A DNA stretch of 64,000 nucleotides from Kroppenstedtia eburnea (GTDB lineage Bacteria; Bacillota; Bacilli; Thermoactinomycetales; DSM-45169), in NCBI RefSeq assembly GCF_013282215.1, contig NZ_CP048103.1:2170001-2234000 (forward strand), given 5' to 3'. The notes beneath the pieces were generated by a model that was not told the origin of the DNA, did no database searches, and saw only the letters and a program-made list of their open reading frames with translations. Shown here piece by piece: positions 19,474-28,622 of this stretch. Positions within the stretch are counted from its first letter, which is position 1; every line of letters begins with the position of its first letter. A program made the translations under genes and the position numbers.

Positions 19474-20250
19474 TTAATATCTCCTTTTCCGAGTACTGCG
19501 ACTCCTGCGGCGGCGAATCCCGGAACTGGTCACATGCTCTGTTTCATCGAACAGGGAAGGGAGCTCTTCCCAATCGCGTCTGGGGGATCTTCTCCGGGGT
19601 CGCTCCCCCCTTCTCTCTCCTCCTTCCAGACGACGATCCGCCGGATCTTCCCTCCCCCCTTCCCGTTGGCGCGGGCTGCGGTCCATGGCAGGTGCCTCTT
19701 CTCGGTCGCGGGGGGATCGACCCCAATAGGGTGCCTCCCCTTCCCGGTCCCGGGGCGAACCATTCCAGGACGGCACCTCCCCTTCTCTGTCTCCGTCGCG
19801 ATAACGGGGAGCCTGATCCCAGGAAGGAATTTCCCCTTCCCTGCTCCGATCGCGGGGAGGCTGGGCCCAGGGAGGCATCTCTCTGTCCTGCGGACGTCCC
19901 CAATCCATCATGGGTCCGCCCCACCATTCATCCAGCCGGGAGTCACGCCCGTCCCGGGGGCCTCTCTCATCGGGCCGCCTTGGGGCCCCGCCTTCCGGAC
20001 GGGGGGGAAACCCGAAGGGCGCATCCCATCCGAGATCGTCGAATCCTCCACCGCGGCCGCGGGGCGGTCCCTGGTTGGCAAATCCACGTGGTTCCGGATC
20101 CCGGGGCGGAGGGAAGAAAGGCTGTTGGGGCTGTTGGGGCGGTCGCGGAGGCAAGCGCTCCGCCAGCTGTTCCATCTTGGTTTTTAACCAAGCCCAACGT
20201 TTGGCTTCCTGTACTCTGGAAAGGGATGCCCGGACCGGTTGTCTTTTCAT
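19474..20250 (-). CDS. Arg/Pro-rich low-complexity repeat protein
   Basis: This 258-residue protein is very rich in Arg, Pro, Gly, Glu and Trp. A short helical N-terminus (VQEAKRWAWLKTKMEQLAERL) is followed by a disordered stretch. About five degenerate repeats of the form PRDREGExPSW occupy roughly 117-200, and the tail is basic (GIRRRRSRSTRKRRY). No catalytic domain is seen. ATG 20250 has AAGGAGGAG upstream and a dedicated terminator lies downstream, so the gene is likely real. A spore-coat or other structural role would fit such composition but is only a guess. Confidence 0.7.
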   Translation of the reverse strand: MKRQPVRASLSRVQEAKRWAWLKTKMEQLAERLPPRPPQQPQQPFFPPPRDPEPRGFANQGPPRGRGGGFDDLGWDAPFGFPPRPEGGAPRRPDERGPRDGRDSRLDEWWGGPMMDWGRPQDREMPPWAQPPRDRSREGEIPSWDQAPRYRDGDREGEVPSWNGSPRDREGEAPYWGRSPRDREEAPAMDRSPRQREGGREDPADRRLEGGERRGERPRRRSPRRDWEELPSLFDETEHVTSSGIRRRRSRSTRKRRY

Positions 20251-20432
20251 GGATGGGTCTCCTCCTTTCAGAGGGTGATGATCTGGGATACCGTACACTC
20301 ATACCATATGTTTTCGCCCGTTGCCTGTCCCCGGCAAATGCCCACCCTCCCGCCTATTTCTCTTTTACCCCTCAAAAAGCGTTGTCACAGGGAGGCCGGC
20401 CCGGCTCCGGAGATGGCGTCAGACAACCCTAA

Positions 20433-20671
20433 AAGCGTTGTGATTTAGTGCATTCTTGGACGGTCGGGATGGGGTTTCACATGTCGTTTTCGTTGTTCTT
20501 ACGATCCAAAATCACTCCATGTGAAACCCAACCCTCCCTGCATAGCGAGACCAGGGAGCGAAGCGACCTTGGCGAGACTTGTGCTGGTGAGTGCATAGCG
20601 TGACCGGGGAGCGAAGCAACCCTAGGCACGACTTGTGCCCTATGAGTATGACGGCTTTTTCACAATGCTTC
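20433..20671 (+). mobile_element. Foldback repeat element, copy C, with nested insert
   Basis: The ends AAGCGTTGTGA and TCACAATGCTTC and the inner pair GGGTTTCACATG/CATGTGAAACCC match copy A. About 106 bases made of two 53-base repeats are lodged between the inner repeat and the right end. The element fills most of the 420-base gap upstream of the Arg/Pro-rich gene. Its right end touches the stop codon of the gene at 20671. I see nothing else in this gap. Confidence 0.75.
20540..20645 (+). repeat. Two copies of the 53-bp repeat
   Basis: Two direct units with a period of 53 bases each begin GCATAGCG and contain ACC(A/G)GGGAGCGAAGC and GACTTGTG. They match the tandem array at 45056. They are nested inside foldback copy C. 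Confidence 0.75.
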
Positions 20672-20982
20672 TAAACCATCCGCTTCAACATCCGGGCTTC
20701 CGTCGGGGTCACCACCTGTTCGTGCACCATCAGATCCAACATCCGGTCCGTGTATTCCCTTTTTTTAGGTGATTCCCTCAACTTCTCCACCTCTGCCGGC
20801 GTAAACAGGCGTTCGCTGAGGGTGGTCAGATACTGAACCAGGACAAATACCCCCCGGGTTTGCCGGATTCTCTTCGCTTCATCCACCGTCCGCACGATTC
20901 GTTCCACCGACAGAGCTTTTCGTCCGAGGATTCGATTCACCGTTCGGGCCAAATCCGTATAAAACACTTTTTTCCTGCTCAT
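20671..20982 (-). CDS. Conserved-looking hypothetical protein
   Basis: This 103-residue basic protein is predicted to be mostly helical, with segments TVDEAKRIRQTRGVFVLVQY and TPAEVEKLRESPKKREY, and no membrane helix or Cys motif. The start ATG 20982 follows GGGAGGTGTAGCGG. I do not recognise the family. It stands alone between two intergenic repeat or leader regions. Confidence 0.6.
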   Translation of the reverse strand: MSRKKVFYTDLARTVNRILGRKALSVERIVRTVDEAKRIRQTRGVFVLVQYLTTLSERLFTPAEVEKLRESPKKREYTDRMLDLMVHEQVVTPTEARMLKRMV

Positions 20983-21129
20983 CCGCTACACCTCCCGTCT
21001 TTGGACCTCCCCATATAACTATGCAGTCGGGCAGAAAAAGGACATGTGGCGAAATGAGAAGAATCACCGCTGACAGGATGATATTCAAAAAACGACAAAA
21101 GAACTTAAATCATAACCCTTTTCTATGCA

Positions 21130-21158
21130 TTTACAATATTTCACTTTTCTGGTATATT
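21130..21158 (+). promoter_or_regulatory. SigA promoter of the 40-residue gene
   Basis: TTTACA and TATATT are separated by 17 bases with GG before the -10. The start point near 21165 would give a leader of about 165 bases before the GTG at 21333. The remaining gap 20983-21129 holds nothing I can name. Confidence 0.65.
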
Positions 21159-21332
21159 AGCCTTAGGCCAACTACCCATTTTTCAGGACATCCTTATCCC
21201 TTCAAGGCCAAAAATACAGACACGGACAACGATCATTCCTCAAATAGATCTCCTTCAAAGACCGGCCCGCAGCAATCTTTCAGAGCAGGTTGGCTCACCC
21301 CGTCGGAGCTTGGTTTGAAAGGAGGGTAAAAC

Positions 21333-21455
21333 GTGGAGAGATGGATCCTGCTGTTGTCCGCCGTCGTTAGAATGTTCGAAACCCTGATGCAACTCTCTCA
21401 GCGTTACGGTGAAAAGTACAAGCGAAAAAGCCGAAAAAAAAATCCCTACCTCTGA
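21333..21455 (+). CDS. Small basic amphipathic protein, 40 residues
   Basis: A GTG start behind AAAGGAGGGTAAAAC opens a 40-codon frame. It has a hydrophobic first half (MERWILLLSAVVRMFETLM) and a strongly basic second half (YGEKYKRKSRKKNPYL). A promoter lies 175 bases upstream and a terminator 27 bases downstream, so this short gene is probably expressed. The make-up suggests a membrane-associated peptide. No family was recognised. Confidence 0.6.
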   Translation: MERWILLLSAVVRMFETLMQLSQRYGEKYKRKSRKKNPYL

Positions 21456-21482
21456 CCGGCAGGGGATCCCGACCATTCCCGG

Positions 21483-21512
21483 CCCGGTGGACCCCACTCC
21501 ACCGGGTTTTTC
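21483..21512 (+). terminator. Terminator of the 40-residue gene
   Basis: CCCGGTGG pairs with CCACCGGG around an eight-base loop and is followed by T5 on the plus strand. The minus strand lacks a U-tract, so it does not serve recG well. Confidence 0.8.
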
Positions 21513-21557
21513 AGTCACAACAACAATATATGTGTCGGGTACATTTTTAAAACTTGT

Positions 21558-23603
21558 CTAGTCAAATTGGGTTCCTTCTTTTCCAACGCTCTCCACCGCC
21601 TTGCGCAAAGGACCCAGCTCGTTGGAATCTTCCCAGTCCGGATCTTCCAGGAGTGCCGCCGCATCCGCCCGGGCCACCTCCAACACGCGAAAATCTCCGA
21701 TCAGATCCGCCACCCGGAACTCCGGTGCTCCGCTTTGTTTCACACCAAAAAAGTCTCCCGGTCCCCGCAATTCCAGATCCCGCCTGGCAATTTCAAATCC
21801 ATCTGTCGTATCGGTCATCACACGCATCCGTTCAACTCCCGTCTCGGACTTGGGGTCAGCCACCAAAATGCAGGTGGCTTCTCCTCCCCCGCGTCCCACC
21901 CGTCCGCGAAGTTGGTGAAGTTGGGCCAAGCCGAAGCGGTCCGCATCATCAATCACCATCACCGTCGCATTGGGGACGTTCACCCCCACCTCCACCACTG
22001 TGGTGGAGACGAGCACCTGGGTTTGGTTGTCAGCAAAACTTTGCATCACTTCTTCCTTTTCCGCCGGTGTCATCCGGCCATGCAGCAGACCAACCCGGAT
22101 CGGCGCGAGAGAGACGGCGATTTCTTCAAAGACTGCTTGGGCGTTTTGCAGGTCCACTTTTTCGGATTCTTCGATGAGGGGACAGATTACATAGGCTTGC
22201 CGTCCCTCCCGGCAGGTTTTGCCGATAAAATCGACCACACGGCTCCAGACATCCCGCTTGACCCAAAAAGTTTCCACCGGCTGCCGTCCTGCCGGCATTT
22301 CATCGATGGTGGATATATCCATGTCCCCGTAGGCAGTGATGGCCAGCGTGCGGGGAATCGGGGTGGCCGTCATGTGGAGGACATCCGGGGATTCCCCTTT
22401 TTCCCGCAGTATACTTCGCTGACGCACACCGAAACGGTGCTGTTCATCGGTGATCACCAGCCCCAGGTTGCGGTAATGAACGTTTTCCTGGATCAGCGCA
22501 TGGGTTCCCACCACCAGATCCGCCAACCCCATCTGGATTCGGGACAGTACATCCCTTTTTTCCCTGGTGGTCATGCTCCCTGTCAACAATTCGAGATGGA
22601 TTCCCACCGGGGCCAGGGTTTCCTGCAGGGACCGGAGATGCTGCTCCGCCAAAATCTCCGTCGGCACCATCAGCGCTCCCTGATAACCGCTCAACCAATT
22701 GGCGTACAGTATGATTGCCGCCACCACCGTTTTCCCCGAACCGACATCCCCTTGCAACAACCGGTTCATCCGGCTGCCGGCTTCCATGTCCGCCAGGATT
22801 TCCTCCACCACCCGCCGCTGGGCTCCCGTCAGGGGGAAGGGCAGGTCCCTGATCAACGCCTCCACCCGCTCCCGGTCAAAGCGGTGGGCAATCCCCCGGT
22901 CCCTCTCTTTTTGCTGTTTCCGGTGCCAGAGGAGCCTCAGCTCATAGAGGAACAACTCTTCATACACCATCCGCCTGCGGGCCTGCTTCCCTTCATCCCT
23001 TCCCTTGGGAAAATGAAGATAATACATGGCTTTGGCCCTGTCGAGAAGTCGGTAGCGCCGCCGAATCCCTTCCGGCAAGACCTCCTCGATCTCCCGTCCA
23101 AAAGCGGCAAAAGCCTGGTGGATGGTCCGCCGCAACCAGGAAACCTGAATGGAACCGGTCACGGAATAGACCGGTTCCATCCGATTGACTCTCCCCTTGC
23201 TTTCATCACCGATCCAAGAGCGGTCGGCAGTCAGTTGCAATCGGTGGGCATCCCAGGTTCCGGAGACGATGATTCTGAGGCCGGGCTTCAATTTTTTCCT
23301 CAGAAAGGGCTGATTAAACCAGACCACTCCCACATGAACCCCGTTCACTTCGATGCGGGCCGTCAGCCGTGATTTTTTCTTGCCGTACCAGCGGATACTG
23401 GGAGGCCCGTACAGGACTCCCTCCAGGGTCGCTTTGTCATCATGGATCGCTTCGCTGATATCGATGACCCGAAAATCGTCATACCGGTAAGGAAAATAGC
23501 CGAGCAGATCGGCCACGGTCCGGATGCCCAGCTTTTCAAGCTCTTCGGCCCGCTTGGGACCCACACCCGGAACCTCTGTCACGGGTCTCAGGTTCAAATC
23601 CAT
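21558..23603 (-). CDS. recG: ATP-dependent DNA helicase RecG
   Basis: RecG remodels stalled forks and branched DNA. The 681-residue protein begins with a helix-hairpin-helix-like VPGVGPKRAEELEKLG, then the OB wedge domain. The helicase motifs are GDVGSGKTVVA, VGTHALIQ, the family-typical DEQHRFG, TATPIPRT and QLRGRVGR. The start ATG 23603 lies two bases past the sdaAA stop. The order sdaAB-sdaAA-recG is as in B. subtilis. Confidence 0.97.
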   Translation of the reverse strand: MDLNLRPVTEVPGVGPKRAEELEKLGIRTVADLLGYFPYRYDDFRVIDISEAIHDDKATLEGVLYGPPSIRWYGKKKSRLTARIEVNGVHVGVVWFNQPFLRKKLKPGLRIIVSGTWDAHRLQLTADRSWIGDESKGRVNRMEPVYSVTGSIQVSWLRRTIHQAFAAFGREIEEVLPEGIRRRYRLLDRAKAMYYLHFPKGRDEGKQARRRMVYEELFLYELRLLWHRKQQKERDRGIAHRFDRERVEALIRDLPFPLTGAQRRVVEEILADMEAGSRMNRLLQGDVGSGKTVVAAIILYANWLSGYQGALMVPTEILAEQHLRSLQETLAPVGIHLELLTGSMTTREKRDVLSRIQMGLADLVVGTHALIQENVHYRNLGLVITDEQHRFGVRQRSILREKGESPDVLHMTATPIPRTLAITAYGDMDISTIDEMPAGRQPVETFWVKRDVWSRVVDFIGKTCREGRQAYVICPLIEESEKVDLQNAQAVFEEIAVSLAPIRVGLLHGRMTPAEKEEVMQSFADNQTQVLVSTTVVEVGVNVPNATVMVIDDADRFGLAQLHQLRGRVGRGGGEATCILVADPKSETGVERMRVMTDTTDGFEIARRDLELRGPGDFFGVKQSGAPEFRVADLIGDFRVLEVARADAAALLEDPDWEDSNELGPLRKAVESVGKEGTQFD

Positions 23604-23604
23604 C

Positions 23605-24492
23605 TCACTCGGCTGACTTCCCGAAGATCCGGCGCTCGTGGGCACGGCCCGTCGGGGTTGCCGCCAACCCTCCCAGTGCAGTCTCCTTCAAACTGACCGG
23701 CATATCCCGTCCGATCCGGAACATGGCTTCGATCACTTCATCCGTGGGAATGACACTCTTCACACCGGCCATCGCCATATCCGCCGCCACCATGGCAATG
23801 GCGCCTCCCATGGCGTTTCGCTTCACACAGGGGGCTTCCACCAGTCCCGCCACGGGATCGCAGACCAAGCCCAGCATGTTTTTCAGGGCGATCGCCACCG
23901 CCTCCGCCGACTGGGAAGGGGTTCCTCCCGCCATTTCCACCATCGCCGCCGCGCTCATGGCCGTGGCGGAACCCACTTCCGCCTGACAGCCCCCTGCCGC
24001 TCCGGAGATAAAGGCATTATTGGCGATACAGTATCCGATTGCACCACTGACGAAGAGTGCCCGCACCATCGTCTCCCGGTCGGAGTTCAGCCGCTCCGCC
24101 GCGGTGAATACACACCCGGGGAGGATTCCGCAGGCGCCGGCTGTCGGTGTCGCCACCACCGTCCCCATGGCGGCATTCACCTCGGAAACAGCCATGGACC
24201 GGGATACGACATCCAGGGCATCTCTCCCGGAAAGAAGGACCGGGGCTTCATTCATATAAGTCCGGATTTTCACGGCATCTCCCCCGGTGAGGCCGCTGTG
24301 GGATTTCACCTGTTCATTCAATCCCTTGTGGACAGCTTTTTCCATCACATCCAGATTTCCCGCCATCTGGTCAAACACTTCTTGCCTGCTTTTATTAAAA
24401 GTTTCCATCTCTTTTTGGATCATGATTTCGGAGATCGGCATCTTTTCCGATTCCGCCAGTTCCACCAATTCCGCCACTGTGCGAAAGTTCAT
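23605..24492 (-). CDS. sdaAA: L-serine dehydratase, alpha subunit
   Basis: With SdaAB it converts L-serine to pyruvate and ammonia through an oxygen-sensitive [4Fe-4S] cluster. The 295-residue protein has the cysteines in AGACGILPGCVF and CDPVAGLVEAPCVKRN that bind the cluster, plus GGCQAEVGSATAM. It is the two-subunit Gram-positive type and follows sdaAB. Confidence 0.95.
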   Translation of the reverse strand: MNFRTVAELVELAESEKMPISEIMIQKEMETFNKSRQEVFDQMAGNLDVMEKAVHKGLNEQVKSHSGLTGGDAVKIRTYMNEAPVLLSGRDALDVVSRSMAVSEVNAAMGTVVATPTAGACGILPGCVFTAAERLNSDRETMVRALFVSGAIGYCIANNAFISGAAGGCQAEVGSATAMSAAAMVEMAGGTPSQSAEAVAIALKNMLGLVCDPVAGLVEAPCVKRNAMGGAIAMVAADMAMAGVKSVIPTDEVIEAMFRIGRDMPVSLKETALGGLAATPTGRAHERRIFGKSAE

Positions 24493-24620
24493 CTGCCTCC
24501 ACCCCCATATCTATCCATGATTCGGAAATCATCCGACTTCTTCCCAGTTCCGCAAAAACGCTTTTTCCCATCCTCTCCTGCCATTTTAACACACCGGACC
24601 TCTCCACTTGAACAACCGGC

Positions 24621-24651
24621 AAAAAACAGCCGCCGTCTGGTAAACGGCGGC
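24621..24651 (-). terminator. Hairpin with U-tract after sdaAB
   Basis: GCCGCCGT pairs with ACGGCGGC, and T6 follows two bases later on the minus strand. It lies between sdaAB and sdaAA, so it would either terminate or attenuate transcription into sdaAA-recG. Confidence 0.75.
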
Positions 24652-24664
24652 CCTTTGCCGGTCT

Positions 24665-24708
24665 GGAAGTGTTGTGATGCAGTGTGTTCTTTGTTCGCAA
24701 TGCTTCCG
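24665..24708 (+). mobile_element. Foldback repeat element, copy D (internally deleted)
   Basis: Only the ends remain: GGAAGTGTTGTG and GCAATGCTTCC are separated by about 20 bases, making a 44-bp element. It lies directly downstream of the sdaAB stop. It shows that the terminal repeats persist without the inner palindrome. Confidence 0.6.
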
Positions 24709-24716
24709 GCAAAAGT

Positions 24717-25373
24717 TCAGAGCACGGTCACTCCGGTGATATCCTCCAGAGAGGAGATCTCCCGTTGAATCGGATCATCCACGTACTGATCGGTTTCGAT
24801 GATCATCAACGCTTCCAATCCCTTCTCTTTTCGGGACACCTGCATATATCCGATGTTGATCCGGTGGTTTGCCAGGACCGTCGCCACCTTGGCCACTGCT
24901 CCATATCGGTCATGATGTGTCACCAACAGTGCAGGCGCACTTCCCGAGAGTCTCAACTCAAAACCGTTCAGCTCCACGATTTCCATCTTGCCGCCACCGA
25001 TGGAGATCCCCGTCACTTCCAGATCCCCTTGGTCATCCTCCAGATGAAGGCGGGCCGTATTGGGGTGATCCGCCACCTCTTCCGATTCGATGAAGGTGAT
25101 CTCCACCCCTGATTCCCGGGCCATCTCCAACGCCTGCACCATCCGTTCGTCATCGGTGTCAAAGTCCAACAATCCCCCGACCAGGGCAACATCGGTCCCG
25201 TGTCCCCGATAAGTCTTGGCAAAAGAGCCGTACAAGGTGATGGTCACCCGTCGGGGCAACCGCCCGAAAAGAGAACGGGCCGCCCTTCCGATCCGCGCCG
25301 CACCTGCGGTATGCGAACTGGAGGGCCCAATCATCACAGGACCGATAATATCAAAAACAGACCGAAATTTCAT
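24717..25373 (-). CDS. sdaAB: L-serine dehydratase, beta subunit
   Basis: This 218-residue subunit has the N-terminal SDH domain (DIIGPVMIGPSSSHTAGAARIGR) and a C-terminal ACT domain (PALLVTHHDRYGAVAKVATVLANHRINIGYM). The ACT domain probably acts in serine sensing. ATG 25373 lies seven bases after AAGGAGGGA; the ATG seven codons earlier contains that signal. It follows degV. Confidence 0.95.
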   Translation of the reverse strand: MKFRSVFDIIGPVMIGPSSSHTAGAARIGRAARSLFGRLPRRVTITLYGSFAKTYRGHGTDVALVGGLLDFDTDDERMVQALEMARESGVEITFIESEEVADHPNTARLHLEDDQGDLEVTGISIGGGKMEIVELNGFELRLSGSAPALLVTHHDRYGAVAKVATVLANHRINIGYMQVSRKEKGLEALMIIETDQYVDDPIQREISSLEDITGVTVL

Positions 25374-25421
25374 ACGGGTTCCCTCCTTGCCCATACCCGG
25401 CCGCCTGCGGATCCGCCGGGT

Positions 25422-26279
25422 TCAGGATGTTTTGGGTGTGCAGACCACGGCGATCGTCCCCGGACCGACATGGGCCCCGATCACCGGACCGATCTCTGTG
25501 TACTCCACATGATCCACTTGAAACGTCTCTTTGAGACGATCAGCCCACTTGTCCGCTTCCTCCCGGTTGTCCGTATACAATACGGCGACTTCCTTTGCGC
25601 CCTCCGGCATGTTTTCCTTTAACATATCGAAGATGCGGTTCATCGCCTTCCCTTTTCCCCGCACTTTGTCCACGGGAAAAACTTCTCCCTCCGGACTGAT
25701 GGAGAGGATCGGCTTGATATTGAGCAATGAACCGACCACGGCGGAAGCCTTCCCGATACGTCCACCTTTCTGCAGATACTCCAGGGTGTCGACCAGGAAG
25801 AAAACCTGTTCCTCCTCGATCAAGCGGTTGGCGAGGGCCACACACTCATCCAGGGATTTTCCTTCCTTGGCTGCCCGGGCCACCTCGACTACAATCATCC
25901 CAATGGCATAGGAGGCCTTTTTGGAATCGATCACCGTCACCTTGAATTCATCTTCCACCATGGACCGGGCCAGCAAAGCGGACTGGTAGGTTCCGCTGAA
26001 GGCGGAGGAGAGATGGATGGACAGGATGTCCATATTTCCATCCTTGGCCGCTTCCCTGTATGCTTCCACAAAGTCGATGGGAGAGGGCTGGGATGTGGTC
26101 GGCATCTCATCGCTTTCCTTGAGGCGGGCATAAAACTGGGACGGGGTGATGGTGACACCGTCCAGATAGGATTCGCCGGACAGATGCACTTTCAGCGGAA
26201 CAACCGCGATCCCCAGCTCCTCGATGAGATGCTTGGGAATATCCGCTGTGCTGTCCGTGATCACCTGCACTTTTGACAT
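25422..26279 (-). CDS. DegV family fatty-acid-binding protein (FakB-like)
   Basis: DegV/FakB proteins bind one fatty acid and present it to the kinase FakA. The 285-residue protein begins MSKVQVITDSTADIPKHLIE and has the family motifs TTSQPSP and HLSSAFSGTYQSA, and VDTLEYLQKGGRIG. ATG 26279 follows GGAGGTGCCCGA. It lies 22 bases after fakA, which strongly supports a FakAB pair feeding acyl-phosphate to PlsX. Confidence 0.92.
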   Translation of the reverse strand: MSKVQVITDSTADIPKHLIEELGIAVVPLKVHLSGESYLDGVTITPSQFYARLKESDEMPTTSQPSPIDFVEAYREAAKDGNMDILSIHLSSAFSGTYQSALLARSMVEDEFKVTVIDSKKASYAIGMIVVEVARAAKEGKSLDECVALANRLIEEEQVFFLVDTLEYLQKGGRIGKASAVVGSLLNIKPILSISPEGEVFPVDKVRGKGKAMNRIFDMLKENMPEGAKEVAVLYTDNREEADKWADRLKETFQVDHVEYTEIGPVIGAHVGPGTIAVVCTPKTS

Positions 26280-26301
26280 TCGGGCACCTCCACTGATCTT
26301 T

Positions 26302-27993
26302 TTATTCCACGGAGAATAAGAAATAGTAGAGGGGTTGTCCTCCGTAGTGAACCTCACATTCCACATCGGGATAATCCTGCTCGAGGAAGTGGGTCAACTC
26401 TTGTACTTGGTCCTTTGTCACGTCTTCCCCGTAAAGAAGGGTGACCATATCCCCGCCATTGGCGAGCATCCGGCTCAGAAGCTCCCGGGAGGTTGCCAGC
26501 ATGTCTGCACCGACCGCTTCAATCCGGCCTTCACGGATGCCGAGGAAATCCCCTTCTTTGATGGTTCCACCTTCATACTGTGAATCCCGGACCGCATAGG
26601 TGACTTCACCGGAGGAGATATCTGTGACACTCTCCATCATACGTTTTTGGTTCGTGTCCGCATCCGCTTCTTCATTGAAGGAAAGAAGGGCTGCCAATCC
26701 CTGGGGGATGGTCCGGGTGGGCAGAACCGTCACCGGAACCTCCACCAGCTCCGTCACCTGTTCCGCAGTCATGATGATATTTTTGTTGTTGGGAAGAATG
26801 AAAACATGTTCCGCCGGAATCCCCTGAACGGCCTGTACAATCTCCTCCGTGCTGGGATTCATCGTTTGACCGCCCTGAATCACCACATCGACGCCCAGGC
26901 TTCGGAAGATCTCCGAAACTCCGTCCCCGATGGCCACCGCCACCAACCCGTAGCGTTTCGTCACCGGCTCGGAGACATTTTCCCCTTGATCCCGGTGTTC
27001 CGTATCGAGAATCGTGGCGTGTTGCTCCCGCATGTTGTCAATCTTGATCCGGGTCAGCTCCCCGTAACGCTGGGCATAAGTCAAGGTCTCCCCCGGATGT
27101 TCGGCATGGATGTGAACCTTGACCAAGTCATCATCGGCCACGACCAGAAGCGAGTCGCCAAACCTGCCCATGTCCGTCCGAAACTGCTCTTCTGAGAACG
27201 GAGTCTCCAACAGTTTGGCCGGTTTCAGTTTGACAATAAACTCCGTACAGTAACCATGTTCAATATCCCCGGTTTCAAAATGGGACTGGGCGCTCTGTGA
27301 GTGGGCGATCTCTCCGAGACGATCCAAATCGACGGGACCGCCACCCGCCTCGGTCACTGTGTAGGAGATTTTCTCACCGGTCAGTGCTGCCAGAAATCCC
27401 TCATAGATCCGGACGAGCCCTTGGCCCCCCGCATCCACCACACCGGCCTGGGCCAGAACCGGCAGTTGTTCCGGAGTGCGTTGGAGAGCTCTTCGGGCCT
27501 CCTCCAGAACCACCTCCATCAACTCTGCCAAGTTTTCCGTTCGGTGAGCTGTCCGAACCGCCTTCTCGGCGGCTTCCCGGGCCACGGTCAAAACCGTGCC
27601 CTCCACCGGCTTGATCACCGCCTTGTAGGCAGTGTCCACACCGCGCTTCAATCCCTCGGCAAACTCCCGGGAGGTTAAAGCCTCCTTGTCGGCCACTCCT
27701 TTTCCAAAACCGCGGAACAATTGGGAGAGGATCACCCCGGAGTTTCCGCGGGCACCCATGAGCAGGCCCTTGGAAAGCGCTTCCGCCAACTGGCCCACAT
27801 GGGCCTTGGAAGCGGATGCCCTTTCCAGCTCCTTTACACCGGAAGTCAGTGTCAGGTTCATATTGGTGCCGGTGTCTCCGTCCGGGACCGGGAACACATT
27901 GAGCGCATTCACTTGGTCCACGCTCCGGTTGAGTCTCTCCGCTCCCGCCCGAACCATATCCAAAAATGTCTGTGAATCAATCACTCGTACCAA
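26302..27993 (-). CDS. fakA: Fatty acid kinase subunit A (DAK2 domain)
   Basis: FakA phosphorylates FakB-bound fatty acids using ATP. The 563-residue protein has the DhaL-type nucleotide site NVFPVPDGDTGTNMNLTL and LMGARGNSGVILSQ, a middle domain, and a C-terminal EDD-like domain with IREGRIEAVG. It is the yloV homologue and follows the Asp23-family gene yloU, as in Bacillus. It is followed by its likely partner degV. Confidence 0.95.
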   Translation of the reverse strand: MVRVIDSQTFLDMVRAGAERLNRSVDQVNALNVFPVPDGDTGTNMNLTLTSGVKELERASASKAHVGQLAEALSKGLLMGARGNSGVILSQLFRGFGKGVADKEALTSREFAEGLKRGVDTAYKAVIKPVEGTVLTVAREAAEKAVRTAHRTENLAELMEVVLEEARRALQRTPEQLPVLAQAGVVDAGGQGLVRIYEGFLAALTGEKISYTVTEAGGGPVDLDRLGEIAHSQSAQSHFETGDIEHGYCTEFIVKLKPAKLLETPFSEEQFRTDMGRFGDSLLVVADDDLVKVHIHAEHPGETLTYAQRYGELTRIKIDNMREQHATILDTEHRDQGENVSEPVTKRYGLVAVAIGDGVSEIFRSLGVDVVIQGGQTMNPSTEEIVQAVQGIPAEHVFILPNNKNIIMTAEQVTELVEVPVTVLPTRTIPQGLAALLSFNEEADADTNQKRMMESVTDISSGEVTYAVRDSQYEGGTIKEGDFLGIREGRIEAVGADMLATSRELLSRMLANGGDMVTLLYGEDVTKDQVQELTHFLEQDYPDVECEVHYGGQPLYYFLFSVE

Positions 27994-28005
27994 CAGTGAT
28001 CCCCC

Positions 28006-28371
28006 TTACTCTTCGCTCACCAACCGGACCCCTTGCACAAACACATTCACCCGGCTCACCTTGAGCCCCACCATCTGGTCCAGGGTGTACTTCACCTTGG
28101 ATTGCACATTGTGGGCCACCTCGGAAATTTTGGTTCCGTATCCCACAATGATATGCATATCGATCTCCATTTCGCCCTGTTCCTCCCGGACCTCAACCCC
28201 CTTGCTGAGGTTTTCCCTGCCCAGGAGTTCGGCGATTCCGTCTTTCAATTGGCTGCGGGAAGCCATCCCCACCAGACCGTAACAGTCCATGGCTGCAACA
28301 CCGGCGATGGTTGCGATCACTTCGTTGGATACTTCGATCTCTCCATAATGAGTGGATACATCCAAAGTCAT
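28006..28371 (-). CDS. Asp23/Gls24 family envelope-stress protein (YloU)
   Basis: This 121-residue protein is a single Asp23 domain: [27 protein letters not shown] near the N-terminus and [24 protein letters not shown] near the middle. ATG 28371 follows GGGGAGGAATATGAG. The family sits under the membrane and is tied to envelope stress. It is upstream of fakA with 12 bases between. Confidence 0.92.
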   Translation of the reverse strand: MTLDVSTHYGEIEVSNEVIATIAGVAAMDCYGLVGMASRSQLKDGIAELLGRENLSKGVEVREEQGEMEIDMHIIVGYGTKISEVAHNVQSKVKYTLDQMVGLKVSRVNVFVQGVRLVSEE

Positions 28372-28622
28372 CTCATATTCCTCCCCGAAGGCGGGTTCCA
28401 TGCTCAGGCCTATTGTACAACAACCCCTGTCAGAAAAAAAGCAGACAAACCCATCTTACTCAAGGGGGATGCTTCTTGCAAGGGATGAGTTCCTGTGCTA
28501 GAATGGTGAAGTATTTTGTTGCCCGGAACAGTCCGCGGATTCCGGCATCCGGGACGGGCGGGCCAGAGCCGGCCCAACAGATTTTCAACTCGTTCTCCCG
28601 GACAGGACAGGAGGTGGGGAAC

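Noticed and set aside
21255-21518. 87-codon minus-strand frame
   Set aside because: It is antisense to the 40-codon gene and its terminator, with no ribosome site.
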